Assembly (NCBI GenBank): GCA_036501365.1
Contig: DASYAL010000102.1
Location: forward strand, 133,439 to 197,438
Origin: CAIKMD01 sp036501365
Lineage (GTDB): Bacteria; Pseudomonadota; Alphaproteobacteria; ATCC43930; CGMCC-115725
Direction of reading: 5' to 3'
Length of the DNA stretch: 64,000 nucleotides
The notes under the pieces were generated by a model. It searched no databases, was not told the DNA's origin, and saw nothing but the letters and a program-made list of their open reading frames with translations. Below are positions 42,037 through 51,979 of the stretch, piece after piece; within the stretch, counting starts at the first letter, position 1, and each line of letters opens with the position of its first letter. Made by a program: the position numbers and the translations under genes.

Positions 42037-42588
42037 TCAGAACCCCGGCGCGTGCTCGAGCTGATCGAGCCAGTCGAAGCCCATTTCGCGCACGATGCGG
42101 TTGCTGATGACGATCAGCCGCGCCTCTTTCGCCGCATCGGCATTGACGTGTTGATGCGTCGTGAAAGGCGGGATGTAGATGAAGTCGCCGCGCGACCATT
42201 CGTGGCGCTTGGGCTCGGCCTCCCATTCCCATTCGAAGGCGTCGAGGCAATCGAACTTCATGTCCCAGTGGAGATCGTAGCCCGAGCCCTCGGCGACGAA
42301 GACCACCTCTTCCCACATATGGCGATGCTTGCCGGATTGGCCGCCGCCGGGAAGGAATTGCATATAGGCTTCGATACAGCATTCGCGCGTGCCGAGCCGC
42401 TCGTGAACGAGGTGTTTCAAGAGCCCATCGGGTGCGTTCTCGAACGGCATTTCGTCGGCATGGACGACGTTGCGCATCGCCTCGTAAAGGCGGCGGAACT
42501 CGGCGGATTGCGTGATCGCCTCGGTGCGGAAAGTGCAGCTCTCGCTGCCGGCATGGGCGACGTCGCGTTCATCGGGTGATTTGGCCAT
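42037..42588 (-). CDS. Cupin domain protein
   Basis: A 183-residue single-cupin protein. The conserved barrel has GKHRHMWEEVVFVAEGSG (about residues 85-102; His-x-His and Glu ligands) and, about 45 residues later, GDFIYIPPFTTHQHVN with the last His. The AAGGA site is seven or so bases before the ATG. It follows a second cupin gene (42614) by 25 bases and the two are similar in build, so they may form a heteromer or act on the same compound. It could be a dioxygenase, isomerase or binding protein. Confidence 0.85.
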   Translation of the reverse strand: MAKSPDERDVAHAGSESCTFRTEAITQSAEFRRLYEAMRNVVHADEMPFENAPDGLLKHLVHERLGTRECCIEAYMQFLPGGGQSGKHRHMWEEVVFVAEGSGYDLHWDMKFDCLDAFEWEWEAEPKRHEWSRGDFIYIPPFTTHQHVNADAAKEARLIVISNRIVREMGFDWLDQLEHAPGF

Positions 42589-42613
42589 CGTTCTGTTCCT
42601 TAAATCTCGGCGA

Positions 42614-43204
42614 TCACAGGTCGGTCGGGGGCTGCCAGTCCTCGTGTCCCTTTAGCGGCTCGTTCGGCGGATAGGACACGATCTTCTGGAACAGCAGGTG
42701 CATGAAGAGGAAGAGCGGCTTCGCCTTCATCACGAGGAGGATCGCCTCGTTCTCCGGATCGTCGTTGAAATGCTGATGGACGCAGCCATTCTCGACGATC
42801 ATCACGTCGCCGGCTTTCCACGGGATGTGGCGGCCATCATGCACGTCGTGGCCGTAGCCTTTCAGCACATAGAACACGGCGCTGTTCATATGACCGTGCT
42901 TCTGGCCGAAGGCGCCGGGGCCATAGGCCTCGATATGCGTCTCGATCGATTGCGCGACCATCGTCGCTTGCGGGTTGATGATCTGCTTGCCGTATTGCTG
43001 CGGTCCGCCCTTCCACGGCATGCTTTTCGAGGAATAGACCCGCGGCTGATCCAAGAGCTGCTTGTAAAGATGCGAATAGGTGCCCGCGAGCTCGCGCACG
43101 AAGATGCGTCGCCGCGTCCAGCGCTCCCATTTCACATCGCCTTCCTCCTCCTCGGGCTGGTTATGGCCGAGGCCGGGGGGCTTGCGGTCGTCATGATCCG
43201 TCAT
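42614..43204 (-). CDS. Cupin domain protein
   Basis: A 196-residue single-cupin protein. The metal-site segments are FGQKHGHMNSAVFYVLKG (about residues 104-121) and GDVMIVENGCVHQHFND (about 138). The Glu ligand of the usual motif is replaced by Ala/Val, and a His-rich stretch (HDVHDGRH) lies between, so metal binding may differ from its neighbour. The polar N-terminus (EEEEGDVK) is low complexity. AAGGAG precedes the ATG. It is first of a two-gene cupin operon convergent with the alpha/beta hydrolase and divergent from the amidase. Confidence 0.85.
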   Translation of the reverse strand: MTDHDDRKPPGLGHNQPEEEEGDVKWERWTRRRIFVRELAGTYSHLYKQLLDQPRVYSSKSMPWKGGPQQYGKQIINPQATMVAQSIETHIEAYGPGAFGQKHGHMNSAVFYVLKGYGHDVHDGRHIPWKAGDVMIVENGCVHQHFNDDPENEAILLVMKAKPLFLFMHLLFQKIVSYPPNEPLKGHEDWQPPTDL

Positions 43205-43332
43205 GGGTTTCGCTCCTTGCCCGCTTCTTCTCGCTGCTGCTGACCGAAGATACCGAGACGCCCGGTCGGAGACAATCGGCCGCCCTCGCTCGGCGCGGTG
43301 AAAGCCGCTATCGTCGCCCGCGGAGGCACGCC

Positions 43333-44676
43333 ATGCCGAAGCCCGTCCCGCGCTCCTATCTCGCCGCGCAAGCCGATTTCCATGCCGGCAAGGACAGTCC
43401 CAGCGCCTTTCTCGAACGCTGCCTCGCGACGCTTGCCGAGACCGAGCCGCAGGTGCTCGCTTTCGTGCATTACGACGCGGCGGCGGCGCGCGAACAGGCG
43501 GCGCGCTCGACGGCGCGCTGGCGCGATGGCAAGCCGCTTTCGCCGATCGACGGCATGCCGGTCGGCGTCAAGGATATCATCGAGACGCGCGATTTCCCGA
43601 CCGAGAACGGCTCGGCCTTTTTCAAGGGCTGGCAATCGCGGCGCGATGCCGCCTCGGTGACCGCCTTGCGCGAGGCTGGCGCGGTGATCCTCGGCAAGAC
43701 CGTCACCACCGAATTCGCGACCGCGCCGCCGGGGCCGACGCGCAATCCCTGGGACACGCGGCGCACGCCCGGCGGCTCGTCCTCTGGCTCGGCCGCAGCG
43801 ACCGCGAGCGGCATGATCGCCGCCGGCCTCGGCACCCAAGTGCTCGGCTCGATCCTCAGGCCGGCGAGCTTCTGCGGCTGCGTCGGCTTCAAGCCGAGCC
43901 TCGGCGCGATCAATCGCAGCGGCAGCCATGACGGATTGTCGCAAAGCGTTCATGGCGCGCTCGCCGCCAGCATCGAGGATGCGTGGGTGATGCTGCGCGA
44001 GATCGCCGACCGCGCCGGCGGCGATCCCGATTATCCCGGTCTCTTCGGTCCGGCCGCGCCGCCCGCGGCGCAGCGCCCACAGCGGCTCGCCGTGCTTGAG
44101 ACCCCGGGCTGGAGCAAGGCCGCGCCCGCGGCGATCGCCGCGCTCGATGCCGCGCTGTCGCGGCTGGCCGCTTCCGGCGTCGCGCTGGTGCGGCGCCAGG
44201 ACAGCGCGGCGCTCGAAACCGCCGAGGTCGCGCTGACCCGTGCCATGCCGGTATCGCAGCAGATCAATGCCTTCGAATCGCGCTGGGCGATCAAGTCCTA
44301 TCGCGCCACCGATGCCTCGAAGCTCACCGCCTTCGCGCGCGAGCGTTTGGTCGAGGCCGAGCGCATCACCCTCGATCAATACCGCGCGCGCCGCGCCGAG
44401 CGCGCCGCGATCCGCACGATCTATGCGGCGCTTGACGGCGAGGTCGATGCCGCGATCACCATCTCGGCGACTGGGCCGGCGCCGCTCGGCCTCGACAGCA
44501 CCGGCGACTCGATTTTCGTCGTCTCGGGCTCGGCGCTCGGCGTGCCGGCGATCTCGCTGCCGCTGCTCGAGGTCGAGGGCCTGCCGCTGGGGCTACAGCT
44601 GCTCGGCTTCCTCGATCGCGATGCCGAGCTGATCGGCATGGCGCGCTGGATGCGCGATACGCTGGCGCCGCGCTGA
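43333..44676 (+). CDS. Amidase signature enzyme
   Basis: A 447-residue amidase. The Lys of the Ser-Ser-Lys triad is in MPVGVKDIIETRD (about residue 79); the first Ser is in the glycine/serine loop GGSSSGSAAATASG (about 150); the nucleophile is in LGSILRPASFCG (about 178). The usual GTDTGGS wording is GTQVLGS here, a change in the oxyanion region that may shift specificity. CGGAGG lies upstream of the ATG. The family hydrolyses amides of many kinds, including aryl and short aliphatic ones; here it may release ammonia from a ring-cleavage product. Confidence 0.88.
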   Translation: MPKPVPRSYLAAQADFHAGKDSPSAFLERCLATLAETEPQVLAFVHYDAAAAREQAARSTARWRDGKPLSPIDGMPVGVKDIIETRDFPTENGSAFFKGWQSRRDAASVTALREAGAVILGKTVTTEFATAPPGPTRNPWDTRRTPGGSSSGSAAATASGMIAAGLGTQVLGSILRPASFCGCVGFKPSLGAINRSGSHDGLSQSVHGALAASIEDAWVMLREIADRAGGDPDYPGLFGPAAPPAAQRPQRLAVLETPGWSKAAPAAIAALDAALSRLAASGVALVRRQDSAALETAEVALTRAMPVSQQINAFESRWAIKSYRATDASKLTAFARERLVEAERITLDQYRARRAERAAIRTIYAALDGEVDAAITISATGPAPLGLDSTGDSIFVVSGSALGVPAISLPLLEVEGLPLGLQLLGFLDRDAELIGMARWMRDTLAPR

Positions 44677-44685
44677 GGGAGCCGC

Positions 44686-45090
44686 TCAGCGCTTGGCGTT
44701 GTGGATGAGGTAGGATGCGAAATCCAAGGGCTTCAGTTTGAGAGCGACGCGCTCGGCGCCGCCCTCCAGCGCGCGGCCGACGATGATATGGCTCTCGACA
44801 TGGACCGGATTGACCTTGAAGAGGCCGCGCGTGTCGCGGATGCGCGGATAGTATTTCGGATCGATCGCGGTTTCGCGTTTGGCGAGCCGCTCGATCACGG
44901 CGTCTTCGGTGAGCTCGCCGGCATCTTCCTTCTTGACAAGGGTCCAGTCGGTCTCGCCGGCCCACCCTTCGGCGATCAGCTCTTTCACCGGTTCCTCGGC
45001 GATGCCGACCTTGAAGATGTTCTTGCTCAGCCCGACATCCGACGCCCATTTGCCGAGCGCTGCGCTGCGCGCGACATAGATCACCGCCAT
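44686..45090 (-). CDS. Conserved protein of unknown function, possibly GIY-YIG/T5orf172-like
   Basis: A 134-residue protein. The ATG at 45090 follows GGAGG at four bases; the longer open frame upstream is antisense to the signal peptide of the next gene. The sequence starts AVIYVARSAALGKWASDVG and continues NIFKVGIAEEPVKELIAEGW, loosely resembling the YV...FKVGIT pattern at the start of GIY-YIG-like T5orf172 domains, but the catalytic Arg and Glu cannot be assigned. The second half ends KPLDFASYLIHNAKR. It converges on the amidase gene with nine bases between. No function is claimed. Confidence 0.6.
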   Translation of the reverse strand: MAVIYVARSAALGKWASDVGLSKNIFKVGIAEEPVKELIAEGWAGETDWTLVKKEDAGELTEDAVIERLAKRETAIDPKYYPRIRDTRGLFKVNPVHVESHIIVGRALEGGAERVALKLKPLDFASYLIHNAKR

Positions 45091-45194
45091 CCTTCCGTCC
45101 TCCGGTCCTTTTGCCGCAGTCTTTGCCAAATCCATTGACACCGCAAGTCGCGCGCCAAACTCTCCGCGCGGTGGGAAACTGGTCGGGGAAGAGG

Positions 45195-46772
45195 ATGACG
45201 GCGACACGTTTTGGTGCGCTGGCGGCGGCGGTGCTGCTATTTGCCTTGCCGGCGGCGGCGAAGACCTTGCGCTGGTCGAGCGACCTCGACGTCTTCTCGC
45301 TCGATCCCTATGCGCGGCAGGAGACCTTCCTCCTTTCCTTCGATTCGAACATCTATGAGCCGCTGGTGCGCCGCGGCCGCGATCTGCGCCTCGAGCCGGC
45401 ACTGGCGACGCGCTGGGAACAGGCCGCGCCCGATCGCTGGCGCTTCGAGCTGCGGCACGGCGTGCGCTTCCAGAACGGCGCGCCCTTCACCGCCGCCGAT
45501 GTGGTGTTCTCCTTCGCGCGCGCCCGCGCGGCAAACTCGGGGATCGCCAACGCGCTGGCGGCGATCCGCAACGTCGACCGGGTCGACGACTTCACCGTCG
45601 ACATCACCACCAACGAGCCGGATCCGATCCTGCCCGAGGAGCTGCCGGTCTGGGACATCATGAGCGCGCAATGGTCCGCCGCGCATGACGCCGAGGAGCC
45701 GGCGAACGCGATGGCCGGCGAGGACAATTATGCCGGCGATCATGCAAACGGGACCGGTCCGTTCATGGTGCAGGAGCGCGATCCCGACAAGCTGACCGTG
45801 CTGGTCGCGAATCCGGGCTGGTGGGACGTGCCGCAGCACAATCTCGACCGCGTCGAGTTCCGGCCGATGAGCGGCGCGGCCGGCGTCGCGGCGTTGCTCG
45901 CGGGCAAGCTCGACATGCTCTATGCGGTGCCGCCGCAATCCACCGATCGCATCGCGCGCACCAAGGGCGTCCATCTGGTGCAGGGGCCGGAGCTGCGCAC
46001 GATCTTCCTCGGCTTCGATCTCCGCGACCATCCGCTCGCCGACAGCGACGTCAAGGGACGCAACCCGTTTCGCGACCGGCGCGTGCGCCAGGCCTTCTCT
46101 CAGGCGATCGACGAGGCGACGATTCGGACCAAAGTTATGCGCGGCTTCGCGACGCCGACGGCGCTGCTGGTCGGACCCGGAGTCAATGGCTTCGAGCCCG
46201 CCCTCAACCAACGGCTGCCTTTCGATCCCGCCGCCGCGAAAGCGCTGCTCGCCGAAGCCGGCTACCCGCGCGGCTTTTCCGTCGGCATGGATTGTCCCAA
46301 CGACCGCTACCTTAATGACGAGGCGATCTGCGATTCGATCGTAGCGATGATGGCGAAGGTCGGCGTCAAGCTGCGTCTCAATGCGCAAACGCGCGGCAAG
46401 TTCTTCGCCAAGCTGATGGACCCGGGCGGGGGGTCGAGCTTTTTCCTCCTCGGCTGGACGCCGCCGACCTATGACGCGCTTGACGCCCTCGTCAATCTTG
46501 CGGCGACACCCAATAAGGACGCGCATCGCGGCGACGCCAATTTCGGCTTCTATTCCAATCTCGCGCTCGACGCGCTGATTGCCAAGATCGAGGCCGAGAC
46601 CGACGCCACCAAGCGGCTCGATCTTCTCCATCAGGCACTCGCTCTGGTGAAGGACGATATCGCCTATATCCCGCTGCATCAGCAGGATCTGGTGTGGGCG
46701 GCGCGCGACAATGTCGCGGTCGTGCAACAGGGAGACGGGATCTTTCCGCTGCGCTACGTCCGCATCAATTAG
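45195..46772 (+). CDS. Family 5 (DppA/OppA-type) substrate-binding protein
   Basis: A 525-residue periplasmic protein with a signal peptide (FGALAAAVLLFALPAAA). The mature part begins KTLRWSSDLDVFSLDPYARQ and has the family signature FELRHGVRFQNGAPFTAADV (about residues 85-104). Later segments (HANGTGPFMVQERDPDK; FGFYSNLALDALI) complete the SBP_bac_5 pattern. Family members bind peptides, nickel or plant compounds. No permease follows; the YejABEF-type importer at 49335-54927 has its own binding protein. The start has GAGG near the ATG. Confidence 0.88.
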   Translation: MTATRFGALAAAVLLFALPAAAKTLRWSSDLDVFSLDPYARQETFLLSFDSNIYEPLVRRGRDLRLEPALATRWEQAAPDRWRFELRHGVRFQNGAPFTAADVVFSFARARAANSGIANALAAIRNVDRVDDFTVDITTNEPDPILPEELPVWDIMSAQWSAAHDAEEPANAMAGEDNYAGDHANGTGPFMVQERDPDKLTVLVANPGWWDVPQHNLDRVEFRPMSGAAGVAALLAGKLDMLYAVPPQSTDRIARTKGVHLVQGPELRTIFLGFDLRDHPLADSDVKGRNPFRDRRVRQAFSQAIDEATIRTKVMRGFATPTALLVGPGVNGFEPALNQRLPFDPAAAKALLAEAGYPRGFSVGMDCPNDRYLNDEAICDSIVAMMAKVGVKLRLNAQTRGKFFAKLMDPGGGSSFFLLGWTPPTYDALDALVNLAATPNKDAHRGDANFGFYSNLALDALIAKIEAETDATKRLDLLHQALALVKDDIAYIPLHQQDLVWAARDNVAVVQQGDGIFPLRYVRIN

Positions 46773-46791
46773 CGTCGCCGCGAAGCCGCGG

Positions 46792-47442
46792 TCAGAATTC
46801 CCATTGCTCGATCACCATCGGCTCGTTGCGCGCTGCGCCGAGCCATTCCTGGTAGGCCGGCCAAGCGGTCATCGCCGCGGCATAGGCTTCGACCTCGCCT
46901 TCCAGCGGCAGCCTGAAGGTGCGGAAGCGGCTCACCACCGGCGCATACATCGCATCGGCGATGCTGAAGGCGCCGAAGAGGAAATCGCCGCCGGCACCGT
47001 AACGGCGCCGACAATCGCGCCACAAGGCGGTGATGCGGTCGATATCGCCCTGAATCTCGGGGATGATCGCGCGGTCGAAGGCCGAGCGCATGTTCATCGG
47101 GAAATGCCGCCGCAGCGGCAGGAAGCCGGCATGCATTTCGTTGCTGATGGTGCGGGCATGGGCGCGGGCGGGGGCGTCCTTCGGCCAGAGCCCGGCGGCC
47201 GGAAACAGCTCGGCGAGGTATTCGCCGATCGCCAGCGACTCCCAGACGGTGACCTTGCCGTGGACCAGGGTCGGCAGCTTGCCCGACGGCGTGTGGCGCA
47301 GGATCTCCGGCCGGCTCTGCGGCTCATAAAGCGGGATCACCACCTCGTCGAAAGCGATCCCGGTCTGCTTCAGCATCAGCCAGCCGCGCAGCGACCAGGA
47401 AGAATAGTTCTTGTTCCCAAGGTAGATGGTGAACTCGGCCAT
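46792..47442 (-). CDS. Glutathione S-transferase family protein
   Basis: A 216-residue GST. The N-terminal thioredoxin-like domain has YLGNKNYSSWSLRGWLMLK with the catalytic-region Ser, the cis-Pro segment TPSGKLPTLVHG (about 53) and the glutathione-binding ESLAIGEYLAELFP (about 68-81). The C-terminal helical domain holds FLFGAFSIADAMYAPVVSRF (about 155), the N-capping motif. It conjugates glutathione to electrophiles or isomerises maleyl compounds; the SSWSLRGW start recalls a cytosolic subgroup annotated as glutathione S-transferase without known substrate. Confidence 0.9.
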   Translation of the reverse strand: MAEFTIYLGNKNYSSWSLRGWLMLKQTGIAFDEVVIPLYEPQSRPEILRHTPSGKLPTLVHGKVTVWESLAIGEYLAELFPAAGLWPKDAPARAHARTISNEMHAGFLPLRRHFPMNMRSAFDRAIIPEIQGDIDRITALWRDCRRRYGAGGDFLFGAFSIADAMYAPVVSRFRTFRLPLEGEVEAYAAAMTAWPAYQEWLGAARNEPMVIEQWEF

Positions 47443-47524
47443 CGGCTATGCTCGGTCGGGATTCATGGAATGACTGTGACGGCCGCAAGCGGTGCTCGCA
47501 AGCCCAGCGGCCGGGAGGGTTGTG

Positions 47525-48896
<1,372 letters not shown>

Positions 48897-48907
<11 letters not shown>

Positions 48908-49331
48908 CACTGCGCAAAAACGCGCCGGCCGCCGCGCCCGCGGCGACGCGGGGACGCCGCCCGCCGCGATCCGCTTCAAGCACAAGCCGAGCGGCAAGGA
49001 ACGGCGGGTCGCGACAGGCTTTGCCTGGGATCTGTTCCTTTTCGCCGGCGTGTTCGGCCTGCCGCTGTTCTGGCGGCGCCTGTCGAGCTGGGGCGCGGGC
49101 GTGCTGGTGCTGTGGCTGCTGGTGCTGGTCGCAGGCATTCTGCGCGTCGGGCCGCAAGCGACCGAGACGGCGCAGCTCGTGCTCTGCGCCGTGTTCCTGG
49201 TGCTGCAAATCGGCCTCGGCTTTTACGGCAACCGTCTCACTGCGCGCACGCTGCTCGATCATGGCTGGACGCTCGACCAGCCCAACGACGCCGCCACCAA
49301 GCGCGTGATCGAGCGCTGGAAGCTGGCCTAA
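48897..49331 (+). CDS. Small membrane protein of unknown function
   Basis: A 144-residue protein starting with GTG, overlapping the aminopeptidase end by 11 bases. A basic N-terminus (about 45 residues; FKHKPSGKERRVATGFAWD) is followed by three hydrophobic segments (about 46-60, 67-85 and 92-110) and a polar tail (TLLDHGWTLDQPNDAATKRV). The aromatic-rich GFAWDLFLFAGVFGLPLFWR resembles DUF2628-like membrane proteins, but the match is loose. It is co-transcribed with the aminopeptidase and convergent with yejF. Confidence 0.65.
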
Positions 49332-49334
49332 GGA

Positions 49335-50963
49335 TCACGTTCCGACCGCCTGCGGCTCGGTGATCGCGATATCGAAAGCCGCGGCCATGAGCGCGCGCGT
49401 ATAGGCCGTTTGCGGCGCGTTGAAGATCGACGCGGCGGGGCCGCTCTCGACCATCCTACCGTCCTTCATCACCATAATGTCGTGGGCGAGGGCCTTCACC
49501 ACCCTCAGGTCGTGGCTGATGAAAAGATAAGCGAGGCCGTGCCGCGCCTGCAGATCGCGCAGTAGATCGACCATCTGCGCCTGCACCGACATGTCGAGCG
49601 CCGAGGTCGGCTCGTCCAGCAAAAGGAAACGCGGCTGCAGCACCAGCGCGCGCGCTAGCGCGACGCGTTGCCGCTGCCCACCCGAGAATTCATGCGGATA
49701 ACGATCGGCCGCGCTCGGATCGAGTCCGACCTCCTGCAACAGCCGCTCGATCTCGCGCCGCCGCTCGGCGGCGCTGCCGCCGAGCTTGTGGACTTTCAGC
49801 CCCTCTTCGATGATCTGTGCGATCGACAGCCGCGGCGATAGGCTCGAATAGGGATCCTGGAACACGACCTGCATCTCGCGCCGTAAGGGGCGCAGCGCCT
49901 TGCCGCCGAGTTGGTCGAGCCGCCGCCCGTCGAAGATGATTTCGCCCTGGCTGTCGGTGAGGCGCAGCAGCGCGAGGCCGAGCGTCGTCTTGCCCGAGCC
50001 CGATTCGCCGACGACACCGAGGGTCTGGCCTCCGCGCAAGGTGAGATCGACGCCATCGACCGCTTTGACATAGCCGGTGGTGCGGCGGAAGAAGCCGGTC
50101 TTGATCGGGAACCATACCCGCATGTCGCGCGCTTCGAGCAGCGACTTGGCGTCGATGCGCGGCGGCGGCGCGCCCTTGGGCTCGGCGGCGAGCAGCTTTT
50201 TCGTGTAGGGGTGTTGCGGGCGCTCGAAGATATCGGCGGTCTTGCCGTGCTCGACGATCAGGCCTTCGGTCATCACCAGCACCCGATCCGCCATCTTGCG
50301 CACGATCGTGAGGTCGTGCGTGATCAGCAGCAGCGCCATGCCGAAGCGCGCCTGAAGGTCTTTCAAGAGCTTCAGGATCTGCGCCTGGATGGTGACGTCG
50401 AGCGCCGTGGTCGGCTCGTCGGCGATGAGGATGTCGGGCTCGTTGGCGAGCGCCATCGCGATCATCACCCGCTGGCGCTGGCCGCCCGAAAGCTGATGCG
50501 GATAAGCGTTGAGCCGAGTCTCGGCTTCCGGTAGGCCGACGAGGCGCAAGAGCTCGATCACCCGTGCCCGCGCCGCGCCGCCACTCAGCCCTTTATGGAG
50601 ATGCAGGGTCTCGGCGACCTGCTTCTCGATCGTGTGCAGCGGGTTGAGCGAGGTCATCGGCTCCTGGAACACGATGGCGATGCGGTTGCCACGGATATCG
50701 CGCAAGGTCGCTTCGCTGGCACGCACCAGCTCCCTGCCGTCGAAGCGGATGCTGCTCGCCGCGCCGTGGCTCGCGCTCGGATAGGGCAGGAGTTGCAGGA
50801 TCGACAGCGCGGTCACGGATTTGCCCGAGCCCGATTCGCCGACCAGGGCCAGAGTCTCGCCCTTCTCGAGCTCGAAGCTCACGCCTTTGACGGCCTCGAC
50901 GCGGGCGTCGCCAGCAGCGAAGGTGACGGTGAGGTCTTTGACGTGCAACAGGCTCTCAGCCAT
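49335..50963 (-). CDS. yejF: Peptide ABC transporter, double ATPase subunit (YejF type)
   Basis: A 542-residue ATPase with two complete ABC domains. First: Walker A GESGSGKSVT (about 40), signature LSGGQRQRV, Walker B ILIADEP. Second: Walker A GESGSGKTTL (about 320), signature FSGGQRQRV, Walker B FLLLDEP. The fused layout, length and gene order identify the YejF subgroup. The start at 50963 shares a base with the stop of yejE (TGATG); the long open frame upstream is not coding. It powers import of oligopeptides and, in enterobacteria, microcin C. It ends the yejABEF operon. Confidence 0.9.
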   Translation of the reverse strand: MAESLLHVKDLTVTFAAGDARVEAVKGVSFELEKGETLALVGESGSGKSVTALSILQLLPYPSASHGAASSIRFDGRELVRASEATLRDIRGNRIAIVFQEPMTSLNPLHTIEKQVAETLHLHKGLSGGAARARVIELLRLVGLPEAETRLNAYPHQLSGGQRQRVMIAMALANEPDILIADEPTTALDVTIQAQILKLLKDLQARFGMALLLITHDLTIVRKMADRVLVMTEGLIVEHGKTADIFERPQHPYTKKLLAAEPKGAPPPRIDAKSLLEARDMRVWFPIKTGFFRRTTGYVKAVDGVDLTLRGGQTLGVVGESGSGKTTLGLALLRLTDSQGEIIFDGRRLDQLGGKALRPLRREMQVVFQDPYSSLSPRLSIAQIIEEGLKVHKLGGSAAERRREIERLLQEVGLDPSAADRYPHEFSGGQRQRVALARALVLQPRFLLLDEPTSALDMSVQAQMVDLLRDLQARHGLAYLFISHDLRVVKALAHDIMVMKDGRMVESGPAASIFNAPQTAYTRALMAAAFDIAITEPQAVGT

Positions 50964-51979
50964 CAGCGAACTTTCCGCGGATCGAAGGCGTCGCGCACCC
51001 CTTCGCCGATGAAGATCAGCAGCGTCAACATGAGCGCGAGGGCGACAAAGGCGGTGAGGCCGAGCCAGGGCGCCTGGAGGTTGTTCTTGCCCTGCGCCAG
51101 GAGCTCGCCGAGCGAGGGCGAGCCGGGCGGCAGGCCGAAGCCGAGGAAATCGAGCGAGGTCAAGGTGGTGATCGAGCCGTTGAGGATGAAAGGCACGAAG
51201 GTCAGGGTCGCCACCATGGCATTCGGCAAGACGTGGCGCCAGATGATCGTCGCATCGCCGACGCCCAAGGCGCGGGCGGCGCGGACATAGTCGAAATTGC
51301 GCGCGCGCAGGAATTCGGCGCGCACCAGATCGACCAGCGACATCCACGAGAACAGCAGCATAATGATCAGCAGCCACCAGAAATTGGGCTGGATGATGCT
51401 GGAGAGGATGATCAGCAGGAAAAGCTGCGGCAGGCCGGACCAGACCTCCTCGAAGCGCTGGAACGAGATGTCGATGAGCCCGCCGTAATAGCCTTGGATC
51501 GCGCCGGCGGCGACGCCGATGATCGAACTGAGGATCGTCAGGGCGAGGCCGAAGAGCACCGAGATGCGGAAGCCGTAGATCAGCCGCGCCAACACGTCGC
51601 GGCCCTGATCGTCGGTGCCGAGCCAATTGACCCGATCCGGTGGCGACGGGGCGGGCGAGGGCAGGTTGAAGTTGATGGTGCTATCGGCGAACGGGATCGG
51701 CGGCCAAACCATGAAGCCTTGCGCGTCGATGCGCTTGGCGAGGTCCGGGTCGCGGTAATCGGCCGCGATCGGCAGATCGCCGCCGAAATCGCTCTCGAGA
51801 TAATCGGCGAAGACCGGGAAATAGAGATGCCCGTCGTAGCGCACGACGAGCGGCCGGTCGTTGGCGATGAACTCGGCGCAAAGCGTCGTGCCGAAGAGGA
51901 TGAGGAAGATCCACAGTGACCAGAAGCCGCGCCGGTTGGCGCGGAAATTCTGCAAGCGGCGGCGGGTGAGCGGCGTCAT
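50963..51979 (-). CDS. yejE: Peptide ABC transporter permease (YejE type)
   Basis: A 338-residue permease. The first membrane segment (FWSLWIFLILFGTTLCAEFI) is followed by a long periplasmic part (about residues 40-130, with GTDDQGRDVLARLIYGFR) and five more segments; the EAA loop is around YVRAARALGVGDATIIWRHV. The periplasmic insert and the first-helix layout are characteristic of YejE/OppC. The start overlaps yejB by ATGA. It pairs with YejB to form the membrane channel. Confidence 0.9.
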   Translation of the reverse strand: MTPLTRRRLQNFRANRRGFWSLWIFLILFGTTLCAEFIANDRPLVVRYDGHLYFPVFADYLESDFGGDLPIAADYRDPDLAKRIDAQGFMVWPPIPFADSTINFNLPSPAPSPPDRVNWLGTDDQGRDVLARLIYGFRISVLFGLALTILSSIIGVAAGAIQGYYGGLIDISFQRFEEVWSGLPQLFLLIILSSIIQPNFWWLLIIMLLFSWMSLVDLVRAEFLRARNFDYVRAARALGVGDATIIWRHVLPNAMVATLTFVPFILNGSITTLTSLDFLGFGLPPGSPSLGELLAQGKNNLQAPWLGLTAFVALALMLTLLIFIGEGVRDAFDPRKVR

